64,000 bases of DNA, from assembly GCF_025370935.1 (NCBI RefSeq), contig NC_133473.1, forward strand, positions 11,886,903 through 11,950,902, given 5' to 3'. Positions 22,301-34,300 of the stretch are shown here, piece by piece. Both the position numbers and the translations under genes were made by a program. The notes below the pieces were generated by a model. That model was given only the letters and a program-made list of their open reading frames with translations, ran no database searches and was not told the DNA's origin. Origin of the DNA: Choristoneura fumiferana (taxonomy: Eukaryota; Arthropoda; Insecta; Lepidoptera; Tortricidae). Within the stretch, counting starts at the first letter, position 1. Each line of letters opens with the position of its first letter.

Positions 22301-25300
22301 TAAAAATTCTTCCTGTGAGGGGGTGAAATAGGGGATGAAAGTTTATATGGAAGATCGTCATTGTCGAAGATAAATGGATGGTTCCTTATGAAACTTGGCA
22401 TTTGGGTACGTGATAAGAGATAAATAGATATTTTTCGCGCGTTTTTTAAAATTCTTCCTGTGAGCGGGTGAAATAGGGGATGAAACTTTATATGGAAGAT
22501 CGACATTGTCGAAGATAAGTCGACGGTTCTTTATGAACTTGGCATTTGGGCACGTGCTAAAAGATAAATACATATTTGTTCGCGCGTTTTTAAAAATTCT
22601 TCCTGTGGGAGGTGAAATAGGGGATGAAACTTCATATGGAAGATCGTCATTGTCGAAGATAAATCTATGGTTCTTTATGAAACTTGGCATTAAAAGAAAT
22701 AAATAGATATTTGTTCAAGCGTTTTTGAAAATTTTACCTGCGAGGGGATGTTAGCAGAGGGGATGATGCAGTGTTAGCAGAGCCTTCTAAGCTCATGAGC
22801 AAAATGTACGCAATGAGGGGTAATTTTAGACGGCTTATTCACATGAAAAATTATGATTTTCAGATTTTTCTTATTTATTGTGCTATAAGAGCTACCTTTA
22901 TGCAAAATTCCAAGTTTCTAGGACAGCCGGAAATACCCTATAACTTTTTCTGTTAAGGCAATTTGTATGGAAACACCTTTTTAATGACTGTTGCTTTTGA
23001 TTGCCTTGACTTAGTAGAGGTTTGATTTTTTCACAGCTTTCGGGACTAATGACCTGAGTTTAGGGTTTTAATTTCAACTCGATACCTACCAAGATAAAGG
23101 GTCTTGACAGATAGACGAACGGACGGACAGCAAAGTAATCCTATAACGGTTCCATTTTTTCCTTTTTAGGTACGGAACCCTAGAAAACATTTGCTCCGGC
23201 GCTTTTCAAATTTCGACCTATTTACTTGAAAATATGGGGATGAAAGTTCTTAAGGAATTCCAAACAAATTACTAAATATAAGTATATTAATCGGAAATAT
23301 GTGTAGCTATTGTTTATACATACTCACCCTGCGCAAACCTTTCTTTCCCGGGCCTTGCAGTAATGTACCTACTATTGGGATCACTGTCAGGTCGACGGCC
23401 CTGGGCTCATGCCCCATGTACCCTTTTGAGAAAGGTACCTACTCTACTTAGAGGTACTCGCAGTACTGGCCTTGATCTGACAACTTATCTCATTCAAAAA
23501 GTTCAAAGCGGAAGAGAGATAATTCGTTGAATTGACTGTGAACATTGCCATTAATGACACATTCACTTATTCATTGCCTTATCAAACAATTACTGACTAA
23601 AGTGACAAAGATCTTTTAACTTGGTCTGTTTCATTGAATTTAATCGTTAGGGGCCATTCATTTATTACGTAGATATGCATAGATCCGTCGAATTTTTTTA
23701 TCTAACGTTATCACGTCTATTATTAATATAAATATAATGTTATTTAGAAAAGACTAAAGTACCAACTTAACGCCTCATGTGTCAAGATAAGATTGCGATT
23801 TCTCAAAAGTTTTATTTAATTACATAATTCTACGTAGTTAACCTTCAGCTGAATCTCTTGATTAAAGTAAATTAAAATTACTCAGACACACTAGCCCCTT
23901 CGCATCTCCACCGGACCTCCACAAGGGCAGCAGCCGCAGCAGAGGCAGCCGAAACCGCCAAGATAAGCAAATATGTACGAGAGCGACACTGAAAGTTTGT
24001 AGAACTGGCCACTTGTAAACAATATAATAAAAAAGTAAATTTAAATTTTGAAAATGGAACTCTGCCGATATTATTTGTTATTTGTTTTACAATTTGGCGG
24101 CTAATTGAAAATTGTCTGTGTCACGTCAACATGAATTTAACGCGAGAAAATTTTCGTGCAATGATTTTTTATGACTTTCGATGTCATTTAAGTCAACAAG
24201 AAAGCTATGATAGACTTCAATTGGCCTTTCATGATGAAGCTCCATCTCGTGCGACCATTTATAACTGGTTTAATGAGTTTAAACGTGGTTGCACTAATCT
24301 CACCGATGATCTGCGTGAGGGACGGCCTTCTACGGCGACGACTGAAAATAACATCAGTGTTGTGCGGCGTATGATAGAGACTGACAAAAGAGTGACGTAT
24401 CAGCAGATTCGGACAAGCTTAGGCATAGGTATGAACAAATCCTTCATGAACATTTGTTGGTCAGGAAGCTTTGTGCTAGGTGGATACCTCATAATTTGAC
24501 CGAAGCCCAAAAACTCCGTCGGGTTGATTGGTGCCGTCAAATGATTCAAAGATTTAACGGAGGTGACTCAAATTCTGTTTTCGACATACTTACGAGTGAC
24601 GAAAGCTGGGTTTACTGTTATAATCCAGAAACCAAGAGACAGTCTGTTCGATGAGTGTTTCCTTTCGAGGAGTTGCCAACTAAAGTGAAGAGAGGTCGAA
24701 GCGTGGGAAAAAAGATGGTGGCCTCGTTCTCGGAAGGACAGGTCATCATCATCATCATGTCAGCCGAAAGACGTCCACTGCTGGACAAAGGCCTCCCCCA
24801 AGGCTCTCCACTCAGACCGGTCTTGTGCTTTTCGCATCCACCGCGATCCCGCTATCTTAACCAGGTCACTATGCGACAATTGTTTTAGAGGATCAAAAAA
24901 CAGTTACTGCAGAGTGGTACACTAACAATTGTTTGCCACTTGTATTGGAAAAAGTTCGGGAGAAACGACCTCGAAGTAGGATCCTTCTTCACCACGACAA
25001 CGCTTCGTCGCACACCGCCAGGCGAACGATCGACTAGCCGTATAGCCCCGACCTCACACCTTGCGATTTTTATTTATTCCCGAAAATAAAATAAAAACTT
25101 CGAGGAAAACTTTTTATGAACACCGAGGAAGCAGTAACAATAACACACTGATAAGTCGAATTTTGCCAAACATTTGTTGGAACTAAATCATTCTTTATCG
25201 GACTCAGATTCGTATGAAGTGTTACATTATTGTGGCAAGGGGTTTCGTCTCGATGTTTTAGAATGCATGGAGATAATTAGATACAACAGTATGGGGTCTA

Positions 25301-28300
25301 TTATTAATGAGCAAGTAAATTTAGTTTGATCTCCCTTGCTACGGCTTGGATCTAATTTCAGCAATGGTAGTTAATAAAACATGCCTTGACAGTAAATAAA
25401 TAAAAATCAAGGTAGTTTTGAAGGACGGTTTAAAAAAAATATTAATAATTTGTGGGTAGTTTTGTTTTGTTTCATAAAACGTATGTGGGTACTTGGGGAG
25501 TTACAGTGACAAGTTAAAACGGTGGTTGTGGTTCGTTAGTATAACAACTGGTAGCATGGTGGTTGTGTCACTCTGAATATGAGCTCTGGTTAAGTTCGAA
25601 ACGCGTCAGTGTAGTGTGGTGGTGGTGATAGATGGATTTGTGTGTGTTCTTACAGTGTGGAGGTGGAGGAACTGCATGAACACGCATATTTTGCATAAGC
25701 TTAGCTATCGTAAGGTCGCGGGTGAGCAAGGAAATTCTTTTAGTTCATAAACGAAATAATCTATTTTCTCGTATAGCCAATAGCATTACATTCATATTTC
25801 GTAATATTGTGCCAATATTACGCGTTTGGCACATAACTACTGTCACTAGTTATTTAAAAATAGCTATGAAACGGCCAATTAGATTTAGGTAGTGCCACGA
25901 GAGTTGAAGTGAATGATTACACATACAGCTACACCTGATTACATAAAAGGAGAATGAATGAAATGAATGATTGCATGTCAAAATCCTGCTGTCATTACAT
26001 GACATGTTCTTGTGTGCGTGACCTCTACCTTGGTGGCACTACCTATACAATACAACGCCAAAAACAACGTAAAAATGAAGTTAGCCTTGATGATTGGCTT
26101 ATTATATTTTAACAAAAAGCAGTTCCAACATGTGGCTCACCTGACCGTGGACCGTGGCCGACACAAAAACGGCGATGGAGTCGGGCCAGGGTATAGATGT
26201 GTATTGATTCCACCATCGGTTCATAACCACTGTCACGTAGAAACCCAGTACGAAGGATAGCGGAATGACGTTGCCATGAAAACTGCAATAGTTTACCACG
26301 CCTTCGAATACCCTGTAAGTTGTATCTACTGAGTATCTACTATTTTATATCGGTACTGAGAAATATCAAAAGTACTTCTATTCATAATAGCGGCCTTAAT
26401 GCCAAACAATGCATACAAATATGAAATATTCATAGAGAAGTAACGAGCATGCTTAATTAACAGTCGACTAAGTGTCGGCAATCGGCATGTATTTTAGCTA
26501 TTGTATGCCGTTATCGGTAACGATGGTCGTGATATACAAATGTAAGTAAGGATTGGAACATAACTCTGAACTTAGTATTATAGCTATTAAAATTTATTAT
26601 ATCTATAGCACTGAGCAGTCCACACACCAATAAACTTGGTATACGCAGTCTAGTTTTAATTACTGCTCGTCAAACTCAAGCATTAATTTAAAGGCGCGTG
26701 GGAGAGATACTAAGTAAGGTGTTAGGTTTTTATAAACGATAAAAATTTCGCCAATAGCAAGTTTGGTTTGGTTTTCTTATTAGTGTTAAATTACAAGCAT
26801 AAGTGTTAGTAATCATCGCAAACCAACAGAAAGTCTTTAGCATTAGGTAATATTTGTGCAAACACATGCTCTTTTTGGGCACGGCGGGGCGGTGACATAG
26901 TCTGTAATTGTTCAGTCGACCGACACACCGCACCCCTTTATTTGATGAAGTCTAAAATGCCAGTTCAGATTACTATGTGCATAAGCGAGAGTTAATAAAG
27001 TTAAAAAATAAAGCTGATTTAAATTAGATTTTATCTTAAGCGTATTAACAATAAGCACCTGCACAGCCACACGGTGAAAAGCCATTGCTTGTATTTGTAT
27101 TACCTCTTTGAGTGCTCATCTAGTAGCAAACGATAGGTCAAATTTAATACGTAGTAAAAAAGTAAGAAACACAGGAGATCCAGCCACACAAGTTTGTAAA
27201 TGCTTCCCCGCCATCTGGAAGAAGAGAAAAAGTTGTTGTAAAAAATCTATAAAGGTAAATCTGTTAAACTTTAAAAAAAAATACAACGGGTATGCTGGTT
27301 TAATTTTCAACATTTTCTGATTTGTTTGTGGAATAATTTTCATTAAGTCTTCTAATGCCTGAGCTGAGCGAGATAAAACACATAATGATTGGCAGTATAA
27401 CCGACTGACGTCACCAAGGGATATAATAATATGGTGGTGATAAATCAGGCTAAACAGCAATTTTACTACAGCGTCAGAGATTAATCGGCTTATGTAAGTA
27501 TCAGATGGGACGGTGTGTGACCGTACCACCACCACTTGTTTGAGTGAAGATCTAAGTTTCGATTTTATCCATGTTCTTCTAACAATACTACAAATACATT
27601 CATTACGAGTATTTCTCTTACCCGAGGACAGTGGATGTTGTATTAAAAAAGAATTAGTTTAGTATAACATTAAAGTACGAAAAATCCTCATTAAAAACCG
27701 TTATACATTGTAAAAAAAAAAGACAACCCCAATTGACGCTTGAATTACAAGTTTCAAGTGCATAAATGTTCACTAATTGTTTTCAAATTCGATAAGATAG
27801 CGACTTAGTAAGTTCTAATAGATAAATATTTTATCATAATAACCCTGTAAACTAAGATGTCATAGAAGTTTTGTTAGCTAGTGTTACATAATACTGTATT
27901 ATATTTAAATCATCTATCTTCTTCTAATAAATACGACTTTTACGAAACGAATCAATGCGCAATATTAAATATAAGAGCGGGCTTTGTTCTATCACACTGA
28001 TCGTGTTTAATGTATTGACCTTGTAACCGTGAGGAAGATATACTGCAGAGTTGATACCATGTCGCACGCAAGCCGAACGACCTACTCGTCTTTGTAGTTT
28101 AGCACAAGCAACGTGCATTCATAATTATAAGGTACGTATAAGTACCAACCATACACAACGAGTTATTTATGATTTCCGTTAACTTTAAGGGAACATTTAA
28201 AAGATGAAATGAAGTTAATTCCTCCAAGACCCTAGTTGGCTCCAGTAGCTCTTACTGTTAAAAAAACTAATCAAAAATTAAAATTAATAATTATTCGCAG

Positions 28301-31300
28301 TAAAACAGAATACAGGTACGTCTTTTTTAAAGTCCGTAACTATTTTTTTAATTCATACAAATTTAGAAAAAAAAAAAAAAAGTGCTTTTTTGCTTTGTTA
28401 TTCTCATTTAATTACACCCGCGTCAAATCTTGTAACATTTTAACCTTAATGACTGAACTTATATTTTTGTGAACATCCTACTTAATATTATAAATGTGAA
28501 AGTTTGTGAAGATGTTTGTAGGTTTGGATGTTTGTTACTCAATCACGTCCAAGCCGCTTAACTAATTTAGATGAAATTCGGTATACAGATAGTTTTTATC
28601 CCGGAAAATTGCATAGTTTCCGCGGGATAGCGATAAACGAATACTACGCGGACGGAGTCGCGGGCAACAGCTAGTAAAAAAATAATAATCAAAAAGTTAA
28701 ATATAGCCAGGTTCAACGAACCGTCATCTCTGTCGAGTTAACCCAAATCAAGTAAAACTCGCTGTACAAGCCTCAATTATCACGATTGTTATAGATAGAA
28801 CCTGGTACTTGGCCGGCCCTAGTTATTATGTCGACGGCCGATCGTAAAATCCGCCAGATCATGAATTTCCTAGGCATATCATGAAACGCCGCCATTTCAT
28901 GATTTGGCTAGTTCAGGCAGATCATGAAATTCCTAGGAATTATCGGATTTTGGAATGACAATTTCAAGCAAAATTAGTATGGAACTAGGACTTAGAAAAA
29001 ATATTTGAAGTACATTTTGATGAACAAATAGCTTAGGTTAACGACTTTCATAGGTTCATAGATTCGTGATCAGGCGGATTTCACAGTTACAAAATGAGTC
29101 ATATGAAAAACATATAGAAATAATAGTATCTTCATATATACTTTAGGAGTGAACTTTAAACATAAAGCAAAAACAATTAATATTTTAAGAATGCGGTATA
29201 TATTGGTTATTTAATATCGCATCAGGAAGTCCCGTATCATTCATTAAGTACGTCATTTTGCAATGTATTCTACAACTACATACTCACGTTAACCTGACAA
29301 GAAAATAAGTTATCTGCTGTTTGCGATACGCACTTGATAATATTTAGCCAAAGATATCAGCTAACTGATGGACTTGGACATGAATGGCGGAAGTAAGTTA
29401 GCTAGCACGACGTATAATATTTAGAAATCTAATATTTATTATTGGAGAAAAATGAAAAAGCTAGCTTAACTAATAGTCTGCTTCTCTGTTTGGGTACAAT
29501 AATTTAGAGCATTAATATAAAAGCACACATTTAAGCCGCGCGATGCGCGATGTACTTTTGTTCGTAGCGAACCTACTTGTTCTATTTTTTCATCACACTT
29601 GCTCGTCAATGACATTATTCCATACCTGTATAATAAAGGACAATGGCCTCAATTGTTCCCGCGGGAATTATGGATTTACGTATAGTTTTCCTCCCCAAGG
29701 GAGTTATGACTTAAGTTATTAGGTACGTCATTTCAGACTAAAGAGGTTTCAAGTCAGCCAATGTTTTATTTACATCTTTAAAACAGCTATAACCTAAATA
29801 TACACCATAAAAATTTGCCACGCTTCATGAAACTTCGCTATTTTTATATTTTAAATTTATATCAATGTGTTTTGCTATAATTTTAGTAAATATTTTTTTA
29901 GCTTGTTGAAATGCCATTCGAATTCTAAACTAAACACGGTTCTTATTATTATTAATGGTAGACGACTCGAAAAAAGTGACAATCAGGGGGGCTACCACGA
30001 AATTCAAAAATCGAAGTTCATGCCGTGCTCCTGACGCTAATATTATTTAATACGAGTGAGAGGGACAGTACGTTACGAACTTCGATTTTCAAATTTTGTA
30101 GTAGCCTCCTGTATTGGCAGGTAGCCATATTTTATTCAGTTGTTTTTTTAGCGTCTTGCTTTTGTTGAGCTGTGAAGTGTTTGCACACACTAATTTAATT
30201 TTTTGCATTTTTTTCCTCGCAATGTGATGAAAATCATTGTGTATCACGAACCGGAAGAGGATTACAAATCACGTTAGTAATACCCTTCTTACACCCCTTA
30301 ATGCACAATGTACAGTATAGTATAGTAGTTACTAGTATAACTAACTATGCATATACCTTTACCTATACTATGCCTATACCTTTTAAAGAGTAACGCTACT
30401 AAATGTACCTATCACTATCACTGAATTATCACTGACATACAACGCACATCTCAAACCATTAGAGCTAGAGACTTGAAATGAGGCAGATAACATTTCTTGA
30501 GGGTTACTACTAGGGATTTATATTTTTGTTTCTAGCCCAACACATTGCCGATTTTTTTTCAATATCAGCTGTGTCTTGCTTGGGATTATAGTTAAGTAAT
30601 TCAATTAAATATAATCAACTTAAACAATTATTTCAATGTAATAGATAGATATAATCGTTAATTTTACTACCTACGCGATCGAAATGACGGGCAAATGTTA
30701 GATTAACATATTTTAATAGTGAATCCTTTATTGACTCGAAATAAATATGTAAATGTATATGAAAAAAATCTACTATCGTTATCACCATATCGGGTTTTAA
30801 ATCCCAATACACCCGAACGTGTATTGTATGTAGATACTTACTCGTATAATAAACTACACGGTGATTTTTAACCGGTGATCAGGAATAACAAAAAGCGATA
30901 AAGGCGGTCATACTGAATAACTTTTCCCATGGGATCAATACGAAAATCGGGAAAAAAAACCCTGGTTTCATTCATTGAGGCTGATGAGGTGTTAATAAAT
31001 AAAAACATGATTGTACTTATGTACAACTACAATAATGACTTTTTCATTGTTTACGTTTACAACAAATTTTAGTAGAGCCTCGGCCAGCAAAATAGTAGGT
31101 TACCTATGTTGACGAAAGTAGTATGATTTTATTTCATATATTTTAAATGTGTTAGTATAGTATTCTCGCAACACAATTACAATTAATCTTCATAACAACA
31201 TAAACATAAAACCCTTTATTTAAGTGGACAAAGTAAGTAGAAAGAGAATAGAATCGATACAATATTGAAATGATTTTTATAATTTTCAGCCTGGAAATGG

Positions 31301-34300
31301 TGCAACGACCCCGTTTAAAGTGGGGAAGGACAATGCACTATTAACGGTGAATAATAGATATCCCTTACCTGGTAACGACCAAGTAAACCATGAATGAGAA
31401 CTATTCACGTTTTATAGGCACGTCAGAAGTGTGTCACAGTTGGATAGAACTGAAGACTAAGGGAAGAAACTGAGGCGTGGTAGCAGAGGGTGTTTTGAAT
31501 ACTTCGTTACTAAAAATAGAATAATCATTAAATAACAGAAAAGTATTACTTTTCCTTAAGTAAGTGCATATTTTCGTTCAACACAGGCCTTAGACAATCG
31601 CAATGCCTTAGTTACGCTTGAAATAACAGTCTCTCTTCTTTAGATAACATGAATCTGCTTCAGTTTTGATTTTCGTAGGTACCTACCGGTTATACAATAT
31701 GGACTGACTGAATGGAAGACTGCTTAGTTGTAGTAACTTCTGTAAAACATCTTTTACAAAACGAAACCAAACCATTACTGAAACTACATGGCCACTGCAG
31801 CTCTAGTGACCATGAACAGAATCCATAAAACTGTCACTAGAGGATTCATGATAATGATAACGAAGTGCGTATTTCAAGTGTGGTTCATGTCATAATTGTT
31901 TAATGTTGCGCATCTCAATGCGAAAGAACACTTTTGAAAGGAAAATAATTTATGTATTGTATTGTATGTATTTCAAGTGATATGTGTGTAAAACGTGGCG
32001 GTATTTTATTTGAATGCAAGAGATTTTAATTTAATTCAGGGCTTTTCCTAGAGATCCATAAGTCGTTTTGTTGACTCACCTCGGCTGGAGAAATGACTGC
32101 AGTAGGTAGTAGTAGCCCAGCCATATCGATTTGTTGGAGCAACGACCGTTTTGAGAGCTTTTAGCGTACCTATATTGCAGACTTCTTCCAACAGGAAGCA
32201 TTATAACGATAGTGGATGTTCAATACTAAGATACTTAAAGTTTTTTATTTACAGATTCTAAGTATGATCACATTTTTGGAAACGTAACAAATAGGTAGGT
32301 CTTATATTCGCGAGTTTTCTGTGCACAAGACAAACCTCACTAATTTTTAGCCCATTTAGAGACATGAATTTAGTTAACTAACGTCGTTAACTTATGACTC
32401 AGAGGACAACTTCGATTTTTCATACTTTAGAACCCCTTTGAAACCTTTAGTAGGACGTCAGTAGGAGTGTTTTTGTGAGAAGTGAGTAGAAAATTATTTA
32501 TCGAACAGCGATTCACTGTAATGGACCATGACCACAGCCTAAAGCGCCACAAAGGCGCCACACAAAAAAATGTTGCAAAGCATACATACAGTAACTAATT
32601 CGCCTTTTTCAGATAAAGCAGAAGAAATTTTTCAAGTTTAGCGGTTATTACGTGGGTCATGCCAAAAGAAATTAGATATTCAAAAACTACAAGGTTTATT
32701 ATTTACTAGCTTTTACCCGCGGCTTCGCACGCGTTAACTATTCGGTCTGGTAGTTGCAATTGAAATTTTCGGGATTTTACAAAATTCCCCTGGAAAATTC
32801 CAAAATTTATATCGTAGTCTTCATTTTTTTTTTTTTTTTTTTTATTTATTCTCAAAGAAAGGTACATAATTTTATTTACATAACTAATTTCGCCAAACTA
32901 TGACGTTTATTGGCGAATATTGCGCTCACTTAGAACAATTGTACCCTACTTAATTAAAACTTATCTACTTAATGTTTTGCGAATCAAATTTTTCTAGCAA
33001 AAACTTATTTAGTTTATTCTTAAAAACTTTAAGACTATTACAATCATTTTCCAGAGGAATATTATTAAATAATCGTGGAGTGATGTATATTCTCGTTCTC
33101 TTACCGTAATAATTATTAGCTTTAGGTTCAACATACCTATTTAGGTTGTGTTGTGAATAACTGTACAAAATTCAAGACTAAACCCAGTGCTGAAATTTCA
33201 ATTTTTTTCCCTATCCAATTTCAAATTCAAATAATTTATTAAACTACCAGCGTTTTCGGAAAGACCATCATTGCCAAGAAGAATGCGCCGCAAAAAACTT
33301 GGCAGAAAGTCATTTTTTTTAAAATAAAATAATTACTTACAAATAAAATACTTAAAAACTACTAAAATACAAAATAATAATAATAATACAGGGATGTATG
33401 GGGTCCCTTAGTTACAAAACTATCCCGTGGGAATATCGGGATAAAAAGTAGCGTATGTGTTATTCCAGACGTCCGGCTACCTACATACCAAATTTCATGC
33501 CTCTAAGCCCAGCGGTTGTTATTTCAAGATTTTATCCCTAGGTATCCCATGGGAATATTGGGTCAAAAAGTCGCCTATGTGTTATTCCAGACGTCCAGCT
33601 ACCTACATACCAAATTTCATGACTCTAAGCCCAGCGGTTATTATTTCAAGATTATATCCCTATACCGTGAGAATATCGGGATAAAAGTAGCCTATGTGTT
33701 ATTCCAGAGGTCCAGCTACCTACATACTAAATTTCATGGCTCTAAGCCCAGCGGTGGTTATTTCAAGATTTTTTACCTACGTATCCCGTGGGAATATCGG
33801 GTCAAAAAGTCTCCTATGTGTTATTCCAGACGTCCAACTACCTACATACCAAATTTCATGACTCTAAGCCCAGCGGTTGTTATTTCGAGATTTTATCCCT
33901 ATCCCGTGGGAATATCGGGATAAAAAGTATTCTATGTTTTAATCCAGGTTAAAAACTAACTTTTCGCCAAATTTCATCCAAATCCGTCCAGCCGTTTCAG
34001 CGTGAAGAAGTAACAAACATACTCACTCACTCACAAACTTTCACATTTATAATATTAGTACGATACGATTATTGCTATCTATTTTTTCGAAGTATTCAGC
34101 GTGAGCACGTATACACTTTTTCATCCGGCTAAACCACATGGAAAATGTCAGTGACCATTCTTCTTTGGGTGCCTCAGAAATTTCATAATTATAGGCAGCC
34201 AGGGCATCTTCTTTGGTTTCAAATCGCCTTCCTTTTATCTTTTGGAAACAGGTAAAATCACAGGGTGCCAGATCGGGAGAATATGGCGGGTGAGGGAGTA

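Larger units (their letters stand above)
21056..26140 (-). other. Bestrophin intron, 5.1 kb, mariners and tandem array
   Basis: Holds a mariner N-terminal fragment (22019-22247), a tandem array (22248-22720), a TACGGAACCCTA remnant near 23.18 kb, an alanine-rich stretch at 23895-23990 that may be a LINE ORF fragment, an interrupted mariner (24131-25190) and copy 2 of repeat A (25222-25753). Confidence 0.65.
32707..34064 (-). repeat. AATATTATAAATG-type repeat inserted in the mariner
   Basis: In minus orientation it opens TACTAATATTATAAATGTGA and ends GCGGGTAAAAGCTAGTA. It contains a five-unit tandem array (33424-33950) and a LINE fragment (32829-33180), so it is itself composite. Confidence 0.65.

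Noticed and set aside
22300..22706. Open frames with repeated peptides on both strands
   Set aside because: They are translations of the 147-bp tandem array; the repeated residues follow the DNA period.
27116..27535. 139-aa minus-strand open frame as a separate gene
   Set aside because: Its in-gene part (27214-27104) is bestrophin exon 2 read in another frame; the rest is intron.
32092..32200. Minus-strand open stretch ending in a strong GTGAGT donor, as a possible bestrophin first exon
   Set aside because: The peptide in the required phase does not resemble the bestrophin N terminus, whereas 37364-37294 fits both sequence and phase exactly.
33457..33923. Repeat-peptide open frames suggesting a repeat protein
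   Set aside because: Produced by the 120-bp tandem array inside a dispersed repeat; no start or splice context.
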